64,000 bases of DNA, from contig NZ_JBFCVL010000006.1 in NCBI RefSeq assembly GCF_040712075.1, forward strand, positions 62,001-126,000. Reading direction: 5' to 3'. How positions within the stretch are numbered: the stretch's first letter is position 1; each line of letters opens with the position of its first letter. The stretch is from Fodinicurvata sp. EGI_FJ10296. GTDB taxonomy: Bacteria; Pseudomonadota; Alphaproteobacteria; DSM-16000; Inquilinaceae. Positions 51,773 through 60,322 of this stretch are shown in pieces. The translations under genes were made by a program, and so were the position numbers. The notes beneath the pieces are model-generated. The model saw only the letters and a list, made by a program, of their open reading frames with translations, searched no databases and was not told the DNA's origin.

Positions 51773-53656
51773 ATGCAAAAAAGAGATTCGCTTTTTAGAG
51801 AAGTTGCCGATGCCATGCCGCATATCCTTTGGATGGCGACGTCGGATGGCGTGGTAGACTACATGAATAAAGCGTATTTCGACTTTGTTGGTGTCTCCGA
51901 AGCCGATCTGGATCCCAACGATTGGCCCGGAATGGTGCATTGCGACGACCGGGCTCGCGTTCTCGAACAATGGACTGCCGCGACAGAGTCGGGGCAGCCA
52001 TACTCGGCTGAATTTCGGTTGTGCTATCGCGACGGATCGTTTCGCTGGGTCGTCGACAGCGCCAACCCGGTTATCGACGGCGACGGCAGCATTTCGGGCT
52101 GGTACGGCGTCATCACAGATATCAACGACCGCAAACAGGCCGAAGAAGAGCTCGGCGAGCGGGAGCAGCGATTACAGGATTTTCTCGATACTGCCGGCGA
52201 TTGGCTTTGGGAAACGGACGCGGAGCATCGCTTTATTTATATGTCTCCGCACAGCCAATGGACGGACATCCAGCACACCAACAATATCGGAAGAAGGCGC
52301 TCCGATTTTGCCGAATTCCCGAGCGCGGAATCCGAACGTGCGCATCTTGCCGATCTGGCCGCCCGGCGGCCCTTTCGGGATGTCGAGTACCGCAGGCGTA
52401 CCGACGACGGCCAGATCCGGTATATCCGGATTTCCGGCAAACCCGTGTTCGGGCCGGACGGAACCTTTCGCGGATATCGGGGCAGTGGCTCCGACATTAC
52501 CAGAATGGTCCGGGCGCAGGCGGATGTTGCGGAACAACAGGCGTTTCTGAAGACGACGCTGAATCATATGGCGCAAGGTATTCTGGTCATCGACGCCGAG
52601 GCGCGCGTGAAACTCGCCAATCCGCAGTTCCTGGAAATGATGGATGTGCCGGACAGGATCGCAGATGAGGGCGTCGCGTTCGAGGAAGTCGTCAGGTACA
52701 ACGCCAGCCGGGGCGTGTATGGGGATGGCGACGTCGAGGAACTGGTGCAGGCCCGCCTGCGCAGGATGCACCAGGACATCGCCTATAAATTCGAACAGCG
52801 GTCGCCCGGCGGCCAAACCATCGAAGTGCTCTGCGCGCCCCGGCCCGAGGGGGGGTTCGTCAACACCTATACCGATATAACGGCGCGCAAGAGGATCGAG
52901 GCATCACTGGAGACCGCCCGGCTGGAAGCAGAATCGGCCAACCAGGCCAAATCTGCCTTTCTGGCAGCCATGAGCCATGAGTTGAGGACGCCGCTCAACG
53001 CGATCATCGGCTTTGCCGATATCATCAGCGGCAAGCAGTTCGGCGCCGATCTCGACCGATATGTCGACTATGCCAGCGACATCGGCGAAAGCGGAAGGCT
53101 GTTGCTCAAGATCATCAATGATATACTGGATATCTCAAAGATTGAGGCTGGTGTTGAAATCAGCATGTCGCCTCAGCGTGTGAACGTCGTTCGTGTCACA
53201 ACAGACGTATTTCGCCTTCTGAGAAATCAGGCAACGAACAAGGGAATCCACCTTTCAAATGAACTGGTAGCCGATTTCCCTGAAGCATTCTGCGACAGGC
53301 AAAAGCTGTATCAAATACTCGTCAATATTATTGGCAATTCGCTAAAATTTTCATATGAACGATCGACAGTCAGCGTATTTGGTAAATCCGATGGCCACTT
53401 CGTCGAACTTAGTTTTGCCGATCAGGGTATTGGCATGACCGAAGATGAAATGGAAAATGCCTTCGACCCCTTTTATTGCGCCGACATGACGACGAGCCGG
53501 AAACATGATGGGGCTGGGTTGGGACTCCCGATCGTGAAGCATTTCGTCGAACTGCAGAACGGGACCGTCAAGCTGGCCAGTAAACGCAACGTCGGGACGA
53601 CAGTCACTATCCGCCTGCCGAAATGGGTCGAGCCGCAGATCGACCCGGCGGACTGA
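51773..53656 (+). CDS. multi-PAS sensor histidine kinase
   Basis: This kinase of about 627 aa is soluble, with no membrane segment. In order: PAS (residues ~5-125, ending GVITDINDRKQAEEE), a second PAS (~135-255), a third PAS of the PAS-7 type (~265-390, ALNHMAQGILVID is its opening in sense), HisKA with the phosphate-accepting His in SHELRTPLNAIIGF near 400, and HATPase with DQGIGM and GAGLGLPIVKHF near 560-590. It should autophosphorylate in response to a cytoplasmic signal. No response regulator lies next to it. The ATG at 51773 has only a weak ribosome site; a longer start is possible. Confidence 0.88.
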   Translation: MQKRDSLFREVADAMPHILWMATSDGVVDYMNKAYFDFVGVSEADLDPNDWPGMVHCDDRARVLEQWTAATESGQPYSAEFRLCYRDGSFRWVVDSANPVIDGDGSISGWYGVITDINDRKQAEEELGEREQRLQDFLDTAGDWLWETDAEHRFIYMSPHSQWTDIQHTNNIGRRRSDFAEFPSAESERAHLADLAARRPFRDVEYRRRTDDGQIRYIRISGKPVFGPDGTFRGYRGSGSDITRMVRAQADVAEQQAFLKTTLNHMAQGILVIDAEARVKLANPQFLEMMDVPDRIADEGVAFEEVVRYNASRGVYGDGDVEELVQARLRRMHQDIAYKFEQRSPGGQTIEVLCAPRPEGGFVNTYTDITARKRIEASLETARLEAESANQAKSAFLAAMSHELRTPLNAIIGFADIISGKQFGADLDRYVDYASDIGESGRLLLKIINDILDISKIEAGVEISMSPQRVNVVRVTTDVFRLLRNQATNKGIHLSNELVADFPEAFCDRQKLYQILVNIIGNSLKFSYERSTVSVFGKSDGHFVELSFADQGIGMTEDEMENAFDPFYCADMTTSRKHDGAGLGLPIVKHFVELQNGTVKLASKRNVGTTVTIRLPKWVEPQIDPAD

Positions 53657-53711
53657 ACAGTCGCCGTCGAGATCGGCGCCGCAAGCCCGGAGTTCGTCTT
53701 TCCCGTTGAAA

Positions 53712-53897
53712 TTATGAGCTTCCGCTTTTCGGCCCAAGTAAGAGCCAAAGGATGAATCCGAGGAGCGGAAAAATAAGGATAAGGACGACCCACAGAACTT
53801 TCCGCCCGATCGATGCTGTGCTCTGAAATGTGCTGATAATTGCCCATATATTCAGGATTAGAAGAATAATTCCAAAAAATCCGAGTTCGAGACCCAT
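53712..53897 (-). CDS. small PLDc_N-domain membrane protein
   Basis: This 61-aa protein has two membrane segments (FFGIILLILNIWAII and VLWVVLILIFPLLGFILWLLLG) separated by a short basic loop, and fits the PLDc_N (phospholipase D nuclease N-terminal) domain that is common as a stand-alone inner-membrane protein. Its role is unknown. AAGGAAA precedes the ATG at 53897. Confidence 0.8.
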   Translation of the reverse strand: MGLELGFFGIILLILNIWAIISTFQSTASIGRKVLWVVLILIFPLLGFILWLLLGPKSGSS

Positions 53898-53989
53898 ATC
53901 ATTTCCTTCGTATTCGTGTTGCGCCAGCCTGTCCGAACGCCGTTGGGGTGCAATCTCCTATCGCGGGCGTGGCGCCGTGTCGAGAGGCT

Positions 53990-54934
53990 TCAGATTGGTG
54001 TTGCTGATTGCGGAATAAAGGTTTGAAAACCGCTGACAGTATCGCTTTCCACCACTGTTTGCTCCAGCCGGCGACACAACGCGTCGATCGCCGGGCCGCT
54101 TCTGCCCGGTGTCCGGTGCAGTTCGATCTCCACTGTGCCGAGTGCGGGCAATCCCATGGCATCGGGTACCACATTGCAGCCGTCCGGTATGCTGCGCGGC
54201 GTCTTTACCGTCAGTGCCAGCCCGGCTTGTACTGGCAGGTTGATTCCTGTCGGCGACTGGCTCGTATAGTGGGCAATCCAGGGTATGCGCTCCTGACCCA
54301 GGGCAGCGACGGCATGCGCCCGAAAGACGCAGCCCTCCGGGTTCAAGGCGAGTGGCAGAGGTGGGGCCAGAGGTGAGTCCGGAGCCCCTGAAGCAGAAGT
54401 GGCAGGCACTGCTGCATTCGATGCCACGATGGAATCCGCGGCCACCCAGACAAGCTGCTCACGCCCGATCAGCCGCCCCGTGCTGGATGGCAGGTGGCGC
54501 ACCGCCAGAACGACATCCAGGGATCCGTCCTCCAGTTGAGCCATCAAGGTCAGGCTGGTGGCGCAGATGATCTCCAGTCGGGTGTCGGGAAAATCGCTGG
54601 CGTATCGGGGCAGCAATTCCGGAAGATAGGCAGAGGCCTGCTCCTCGGATATGCCCAGCCGGATCGTCTCGCCGCGTGGCGCGGTTGCCATGGCGCGTGA
54701 GGCTTCGTCGGTCATTTTCAGGATGTTGCGCGCATAGGGCAAAAGACGTCGGCCGTGCTCGGTCAGCGCAACACTGCGACTGGTGCGCAGAAACAGTTGC
54801 ACCTCCATTCGGTCTTCCAGCCGTTTGATCTGGAGGCTGACAGCTGATTGCGTTCTGTTGAGGATTTTCCCGGCCAGGCTGAAGCCGCCACTATCCGCAA
54901 CCGTCACGAACGCCCGGAACAGGTCCGTGTCCAT
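53990..54934 (-). CDS. LysR family transcriptional regulator
   Basis: This 314-aa regulator has a LysR winged helix (FRAFVTVADSGGFSLAGKIL then RTQSAVSLQIKRLE, residues ~5-45) and the ATRLEII-type effector domain start near residue 90 (TIRLGISEEQ). An alanine/proline-rich loop is inserted near residues 180-200. It is divergent from the 2OG oxygenase and DddP-like genes and probably controls them. I start at the ATG at 54934, preceded by GGAGGAAGG, rather than an upstream in-frame start at 54958. Confidence 0.9.
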   Translation of the reverse strand: MDTDLFRAFVTVADSGGFSLAGKILNRTQSAVSLQIKRLEDRMEVQLFLRTSRSVALTEHGRRLLPYARNILKMTDEASRAMATAPRGETIRLGISEEQASAYLPELLPRYASDFPDTRLEIICATSLTLMAQLEDGSLDVVLAVRHLPSSTGRLIGREQLVWVAADSIVASNAAVPATSASGAPDSPLAPPLPLALNPEGCVFRAHAVAALGQERIPWIAHYTSQSPTGINLPVQAGLALTVKTPRSIPDGCNVVPDAMGLPALGTVEIELHRTPGRSGPAIDALCRRLEQTVVESDTVSGFQTFIPQSATPI

Positions 54935-55072
54935 CCGCCTTCCTCCGCCGCTCTGCATAAATTAATAATCGTTATAAAAACCATATCTACTATTCATTTT
55001 CGTTATCGTCAATCGATCGGTACGCTACCTTCGGGATTTGGGAATGAATGGAACTAGTGAGGGGAGCCTGAG
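54935..55072. promoter_or_regulatory. divergent promoter region with direct repeats (LysR locus)
   Basis: This AT-rich gap separates the LysR gene from the oxygenase operon. Two direct copies of TCGTTAT begin at 54969 and 55000, 31 bases apart, close to three helical turns and on one face of the DNA, as expected for a LysR tetramer site. No classical T-N11-A half-site was proved. Confidence 0.4.
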
Positions 55073-55942
55073 ATGAAACCGACCGACGCCCACCCACTGG
55101 CCGGGTTGATCGACCTGGGTCGCTACCCGATTTCAGCGCTGGAAAGCGAAGACGGGCAAGCTCTGATCGATTCCTGCCGGGCGCAACTTGCCGAAGACGG
55201 ATGCGTTATCCTGAAGAATTTCGTCCCGCGCGACCAGTTGGGCCGGCTGGAAGCCGACACCGAGCGGTTGGCGCCCGACGCGCACTACAACCAGACCGAG
55301 ACCAACCCCTACAATGCCGAGGGCGACGACAGTCTTCCGGCGTCGCACCCGATGAACCGGTTTGACGACCGGACGAACGGATTTGTTGCCGGGGACCGCA
55401 TCGGCCAGGAAACGATCATCCGGGCGCTCTACCACGACACCAGCTTCAAGCGGTTCATTGCCGCCGTTGTCGGCATGGACGAAATCCATGAATATGCCGA
55501 TCCGCTGGCTGGCCTCGTGGTGAATGTACTCCGCGAAGGCTGCCAGCATCCGTGGCACTTCGACACCAATGACTTCATCGTCACGATGCTGACGAAAGAG
55601 CCGGAGGGTGGTGGCCTCTTCGAATACGCCCCCGCCCTGCGCAGCGCGAAATCGGAGAATTTCGAGGCCGTAGAGCGGGTCCTGGACGGCGACAAAACGG
55701 TCCTGAAGTCGTTGCCCCTGGGGCCGGGGGACCTTCAGATATTTTTTGGACGCCATGCGCTGCATCGCGTCACGCCCGTCGAAGGTGCCAAGGAGCGCCA
55801 TACGGTCATTTTCGGCTATGCGCGTGAACCGGGCTTCATCGGGCGCCCGGAACGCGCAATGAAGATCTTCGGGCGAATGGCGCCTGTCCACGAACGTATG
55901 CTGCAGGAAGGCGTGACGCGCACCGATTCCCTCGCCGACTGA
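55073..55942 (+). CDS. 2-oxoglutarate/Fe(II)-dependent oxygenase
   Basis: This 289-aa protein shows the iron-binding facial triad: HWHFDTND-type motif with H162 and D164 and a distal His in RHALHRVTP (H231), followed by RHTVIFGYAREPGF. The N-terminal RAQLAEDGCVILKNFVP is typical of hydroxylases that couple 2-oxoglutarate decarboxylation to substrate oxidation. The substrate is unknown. It is followed 38 bases later by the DddP-like gene, so the two are probably co-transcribed under the divergent LysR. Confidence 0.88.
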   Translation: MKPTDAHPLAGLIDLGRYPISALESEDGQALIDSCRAQLAEDGCVILKNFVPRDQLGRLEADTERLAPDAHYNQTETNPYNAEGDDSLPASHPMNRFDDRTNGFVAGDRIGQETIIRALYHDTSFKRFIAAVVGMDEIHEYADPLAGLVVNVLREGCQHPWHFDTNDFIVTMLTKEPEGGGLFEYAPALRSAKSENFEAVERVLDGDKTVLKSLPLGPGDLQIFFGRHALHRVTPVEGAKERHTVIFGYAREPGFIGRPERAMKIFGRMAPVHERMLQEGVTRTDSLAD

Positions 55943-55980
55943 CCTGGGACGGCCGATCCAGCACACCGCCGGGAGATTAC

Positions 55981-57330
55981 ATGACCGATACCAATTCAGG
56001 CACTGGCCGGGAACTCGTCACAGATCACGACCAGGCCGACGACGGCCCGCTCAGAACCATCGAATTCGACCAGCTGACGGATCGCGAGCCGTCGACAATT
56101 CCCATCGTCCCGTCGGCACCGATGGCGAATGGCGATTCCATTCCCACGGCCTTCGACCCCGTCGCTCTCAGGAGGGGCCGGCTGGAACGGCTTCGCGCGA
56201 TGATGGGCGAACGCGGCTATGACGCGCTGGTGCTGCTCGACCCCTATAACCAGCGTTACGCAACGGGCTCGCGCAATATGTTCGGATATTTTCTCCGGAA
56301 TTCGACCCGTTATTTCCTGGTCATGCGGGATGGTCCGGTCATCCTGTTCGAATATCCCGGCAGTGCGCATGTGTCGACATGGCTGGAAACGATCGACGAA
56401 TCGCGGACATCGAAGATCGTCTGGTCTGCGGTCAATCAGCGAGATGATGTCAGCGCCGATCCGTTCGGGCAGGAGATCGCCGATCTCATGCAAACCCATT
56501 GCAGCGGCCGCTCGATCGGGCTGGACCGATGCACCTTGGGGCTTGCCAGATCTCTGGAGGCCCATGGTCTGGACGTGCGGGATTGCATGCAGGACACGTT
56601 GCATTGCCGCCGGATCAAGACGGCTGAAGAGGTCGCGTGCCTTGCCCAATCAATGGCGAGCAGTGAAGCCGCCGTGGCCCGGGTCGAGGCGATGCTGCGT
56701 CCTGGCCTGACCGAAAACGACCTGTTCGCCGAGATGTATGGGGAAGTCATCCGGCAGGGCGGCGAATTCATCGAGACGCGCCTGATATCGTCGGGCCCCC
56801 GCACCAATCCCTGGTTCAACGAAGCCAGTGATCGGGTAATCCGGCCGGGCGAACTGGTGGCATTGGACACCGATACCATCGGCTGTCACGGATACTATTC
56901 CGATTTCAGCCGCACATTCCATGTCGGTCCCGGCAAACCGACAGCGTACCAGCGAATGCTCTATCAGATGGCCTGGGATCAGGTGCACCATAATATGTCG
57001 ATCCTGAAGCCGGGAATGAACTTCCGCGAAATTGCCGAGAATGCCTGGCCAATACCCGAGCGCTTCGTCGACCGTCGGTATCCCTCGATCATTCACGGTG
57101 TCGGCATGCATGGAGAGACACCGCTCGTTGCCCATGCCATGGATTTCGATCGGTTCTCCCGCGATGACATGCTGGAGCCCGGCATGGTCGTTTCCGTGGA
57201 AAGCTATATCGGCGAGGTCGGTGGCTCCGACGGCGTCAAACTGGAAGAAGAGGTGCTGATCACGGAAACCGGGATCGAGAAAATATCTCGCTACCCGTAC
57301 GATGAAGCGCTGCTCGGGCGCGAGGTGTGA
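55981..57330 (+). CDS. M24 family protein close to DddP
   Basis: This 449-aa pita-bread-fold protein aligns along its C-terminal domain with DddP, the DMSP lyase of roseobacters. The six metal ligands occur at a constant +1 offset from those I recall for RlDddP (D295, D297, D307, H371, E406, E421): here D296, D298, D308, H372, E407 and E422. Tyr366 also matches (Y367). The proposed catalytic base Asp377 corresponds to Gly378 (HGE instead of CDE), so DMSP lyase activity is doubtful. Other possibilities are Xaa-Pro peptidase or creatinase-type hydrolase. The gene follows a 2OG oxygenase, unusual for DddP. Confidence 0.8.
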   Translation: MTDTNSGTGRELVTDHDQADDGPLRTIEFDQLTDREPSTIPIVPSAPMANGDSIPTAFDPVALRRGRLERLRAMMGERGYDALVLLDPYNQRYATGSRNMFGYFLRNSTRYFLVMRDGPVILFEYPGSAHVSTWLETIDESRTSKIVWSAVNQRDDVSADPFGQEIADLMQTHCSGRSIGLDRCTLGLARSLEAHGLDVRDCMQDTLHCRRIKTAEEVACLAQSMASSEAAVARVEAMLRPGLTENDLFAEMYGEVIRQGGEFIETRLISSGPRTNPWFNEASDRVIRPGELVALDTDTIGCHGYYSDFSRTFHVGPGKPTAYQRMLYQMAWDQVHHNMSILKPGMNFREIAENAWPIPERFVDRRYPSIIHGVGMHGETPLVAHAMDFDRFSRDDMLEPGMVVSVESYIGEVGGSDGVKLEEEVLITETGIEKISRYPYDEALLGREV

Positions 57331-57564
57331 TCGGACCAGCCCGGATCGAACGTGGCCGGATCGTGTGGCCAGTGTTCGAAGGATTGTGCAGACCGGAATG
57401 ACCTGCTCGACATCCTGATGCTGGAACTCAATAGAAGAGTGTAACCGCGCAAAGATCGGTCGGCATTCGCGCGTCCGTGCAATATAGCATTGCCCTGTGC
57501 GACCTGATTGTTATTGTGTCCACTCTATAAGCATCAAGAACTGGAACGAATACGGGTGGGCGCG

Positions 57565-59313
57565 ATGTCTCGATATGGTAGCGGAATCCTGGTAGCTGGT
57601 TTGCTCGGTTGTTCAACTGCGGTGTCAGCTGTGGCGTCGGACCGTGTAAATATCATGGTGTTCGACGCCTCCGGTTCGATGTGGGCTCAAATGGAGGACG
57701 GCCGGTCGCGGATCGAGATCGCGCGCGAGGTGATTGCGGAATTTGCCGAGACACGGGACGCATCAGTTCCAATCGGTGTTGTTGCATACGGTCATAATCG
57801 CCGTGGCGACTGTGGCGATATCCAGACGCTCTTGCCGATTGGCGAATATGGTGGCGGAGAATTCTCCGATACGCTGAATGCGCTCAACCCGCGTGGCATG
57901 ACGCCCTTGACGGATTCGCTGGCCATGGCGCGCGACATGATCCCGCCAACCGCCGAAGCGGCGGACCTTGTCCTGGTTACCGACGGTCTTGAGAACTGCG
58001 ATGGCGATCCCTGTGCGCTGGCGCGGGATATCGCCGCCGAAGGCATCGATATTCGGGCCCACATCGTCGGCTTCGCCCTGAGCCATGATGAGACGGCGAC
58101 GCTCAATTGCGTACCGGAAGAGACGGGTGGGCAGTTGTTCACGACGAACTCCGGCTCCGAGTTGTCGGCCGCGCTGACTCAGATCAGCGAAGCTCAGCCC
58201 GCGCTGCCGGCAGAAATTCCCGTCGAACTGCGTGCTCTGGATGCCCGCGACATGAGACCGGTAGGCGGAGCAGAGTGGCGCGTGGTCGATAACGAGACGG
58301 GCGAGGAGGCTTTCTTCGGCCGTGAACGCGGTATCATCGATCTGGAACTGCCATCAGGCGCATACACCGTGACGGCCTCGACCCCGAGTTCCGAAGGTGA
58401 GGCCCGGTTCGACCTTGCGGCGGATTTCGAAGGGCCGGTCGATGTCGAATTGATCAAGGTTCTCGCCACGCTCCAGTTGCGTGCCGAAGATGCCGAAACC
58501 GGCGATACGGTCGAGGGCGTCGAATGGACGGTGATGAATCTGGCGTCGGAAGAGGCCGAGACCTTTGACACTGAAGCCCAGGTTTATCCCCTCCATACTG
58601 ATCCCGGCGATTATCGCATTGAAGCCGTCTCCGGAGATCGCGAAGGCGGTGTCGTTGTCTCGGCCGATCTGGACGAGGATCTCGACGTTAACGTCCCCAT
58701 CGGCGCGGACGCGATTCCCGAGGTCACCCTGTCCGCCCCGGAATCGGTGTCGATCGGTGAGAGCTTCGAGATCGAGTTGAGTGATGCTGTGTCCGGTTAT
58801 CTTGTGCTGGTTTCTCCCGACCGTGCCGAGGACGATATCGTTTCCCGCTATCAGAGGATGCGCAATTCGATCAGTGACGATACCATCATATCCAGACGTG
58901 CCCCGGAGGAGGCGGGTATGGTGGAAGCGCGTCTGCATTGGGGTGATGAGGCCTTGCTTATTGCTTCGGCCCTGATCGAAGTCGTCGATGCCGATGTGAC
59001 GTTGGATGCTCCTGCCGAGGCCGAGGCCGGCCAGGACCTCATCATCAATCTGGGTGGCGGCGTATCCGGCTATGTGGTGATCGTCGAAGCCGGCCGGCCG
59101 GTTGGCGATACTGTCTCGCGCTATCAGCGAATCAGCAATTCGGTCGACGGCGCGGGGGAGATAACCCGCACAGCGCCTAATGAAACGGGTGAGTACGAAA
59201 TTCGGTACTACTCCAACAATGAGCATCGGCTGCTGGCGCAATCCCCCCTGCAGGTCATAGAGATCGAAAGCGAGGCGAGCCTGGACGCATCAGCCGAAGC
59301 CGAGGGAGGATAG
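57565..59313 (+). CDS. exported VWA-domain protein with repeated beta domains, ending at an amber stop
   Basis: This protein of about 582 aa has a signal peptide (GSGILVAGLLGCSTAVSAVAS) and a von Willebrand A domain from about residue 28 with the MIDAS motif DASGS, plus T and D ligands (NPRGMTPLTDS, VTDGLEN). Repeated ~100-residue units follow; two of them contain SGY(L/V)VxVxxxR, DDIVSRYQR and DTVSRYQR. A third starts (SLDASAEAEGG) but is cut at a TAG, after which the frame stays open for 41 codons. The VWA binds a divalent metal and a protein partner. The start is uncertain: no clear ribosome site precedes it, and the frame is open further upstream. Confidence 0.82.
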   Translation: MSRYGSGILVAGLLGCSTAVSAVASDRVNIMVFDASGSMWAQMEDGRSRIEIAREVIAEFAETRDASVPIGVVAYGHNRRGDCGDIQTLLPIGEYGGGEFSDTLNALNPRGMTPLTDSLAMARDMIPPTAEAADLVLVTDGLENCDGDPCALARDIAAEGIDIRAHIVGFALSHDETATLNCVPEETGGQLFTTNSGSELSAALTQISEAQPALPAEIPVELRALDARDMRPVGGAEWRVVDNETGEEAFFGRERGIIDLELPSGAYTVTASTPSSEGEARFDLAADFEGPVDVELIKVLATLQLRAEDAETGDTVEGVEWTVMNLASEEAETFDTEAQVYPLHTDPGDYRIEAVSGDREGGVVVSADLDEDLDVNVPIGADAIPEVTLSAPESVSIGESFEIELSDAVSGYLVLVSPDRAEDDIVSRYQRMRNSISDDTIISRRAPEEAGMVEARLHWGDEALLIASALIEVVDADVTLDAPAEAEAGQDLIINLGGGVSGYVVIVEAGRPVGDTVSRYQRISNSVDGAGEITRTAPNETGEYEIRYYSNNEHRLLAQSPLQVIEIESEASLDASAEAEGG

Positions 59314-59439
59314 ACACTCGATCCTGCCTGGACCGGTCTGGCGCTGATCGGATTTGGGCTCGCCGCCATCGACGGGCGGGCATTCAGGAGGGCGCTGTCG
59401 TTGTCGCGTCGGCGGAGGCTGGCCAGCCGTCGATACTAG
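59314..59439 (+). other. in-frame continuation of the VWA frame past the TAG: anchor-like tail
   Basis: After the TAG at 59311 the same frame encodes 41 residues: DPAWTG, a hydrophobic stretch LALIGFGLAAI, then RRALSLSRRRRLASRR to a second TAG at 59437. A hydrophobic segment and a basic end suit a membrane anchor or sorting signal. The second stop overlaps the convergent hydrolase gene stop (CTAG), as with real neighbours. It could be a nonsense mutation, a read-through site or a sequencing error. Confidence 0.55.
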
Positions 59440-60245
59440 AAGCCGGCGCTGTCGCGGTGCGTCGGAAGGTCGAACCGGGCCTGAGCGATCGTATCGCGCT
59501 CGATCGTCGCCGCAACGACCTCTTCCCGGTCGCCCGCTGAGGCCAGTATATTGCCGCGTGGACCATAGACGGCGCTGCCGCCCCAGAAGTGAACATCGCC
59601 TTCAGGGCCATAGCGATTGGCAAAAGCAATCGGCGTCGAATACATCATGGCGTAGAAACCCAGCGCCACCCCCCAGTTGCGTTCGTTCGAGAATGCGGAC
59701 GAAACGATAGCGGTCGCAGAGTTGGCAGGCGCCAGCACGAGATCCGGGCGCTGTGCCATCGTCTGATGGACGAGAGCCGGATTCCACAGATCCGCGCAGA
59801 CCAGTGCAGCGGCGCTCCATTGCTGATCGACGTCGAAAACCATTGGTTGGGTCCCTTTGTGGAACCACTTGCCTTCTTCCAATCCACCGTATGTCGGCAG
59901 ATTGATCTTGCGGTGGACCGCGACGACCCGTCCGTGGCGGAGAATGGCGGCGGCATTGTAGCAGGCACCCGGGCCCGCGTTTTCAACGAACCCGACCACC
60001 GTCGTCATGTCGCCCGACGCGGCGGCGAGCCGGACCAGAGGCGGTGCCGAGGCCGGCATGGCCGTTTCCAGTGTGCGCCTGCCCAATGCGTACCCGGTCA
60101 ACGATAATTCAGGGAACACAAGCACGTCGACGCCGCGGTCCCGGCTGTCGGCGATCATTGATTCGTGGTTGCGCGCATTGGCGTCGATGGCGGCCAGAAC
60201 GCTGTTCATCTGAGCAACGGCCACGGTCAGGGTATCGCGCGCCAT
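59436..60245 (-). CDS. carbon-nitrogen hydrolase (nitrilase superfamily)
   Basis: This 269-aa enzyme has all three nitrilase-superfamily catalytic residues in their usual context: Glu in VFPELSLTGY near residue 46, Lys in HRKINLPTYGG near 113, and Cys in ALVCADLWNP near 149. It hydrolyses a nitrile or amide C-N bond in the cytoplasm; the substrate is not evident. It lies downstream of the osmoprotectant ABC operon on the same strand, separated by a stem-loop. Confidence 0.9.
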   Translation of the reverse strand: MARDTLTVAVAQMNSVLAAIDANARNHESMIADSRDRGVDVLVFPELSLTGYALGRRTLETAMPASAPPLVRLAAASGDMTTVVGFVENAGPGACYNAAAILRHGRVVAVHRKINLPTYGGLEEGKWFHKGTQPMVFDVDQQWSAAALVCADLWNPALVHQTMAQRPDLVLAPANSATAIVSSAFSNERNWGVALGFYAMMYSTPIAFANRYGPEGDVHFWGGSAVYGPRGNILASAGDREEVVAATIERDTIAQARFDLPTHRDSAGF

Positions 60246-60268
60246 AGCCGCTCCTGTCGGATTCCGGC

Positions 60269-60311
60269 CGGGCGGTCGGGATCCGGCTTCGATGCCGACC
60301 CGAACCGCCCG
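60269..60311 (-). terminator. stem-loop after the osmoprotectant operon
   Basis: Arms CGGGCGGT (60269-60276) and ACCGCCCG (60304-60311) pair perfectly and are extended by a second CGGG/CCCG helix with one bulged A. The stem-loop lies between the binding-protein stop and the hydrolase start on the minus strand. There is no T run, so it is a weak terminator or mRNA stabiliser. Confidence 0.5.
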
Positions 60312-60322
60312 CCTGTTGGTTG

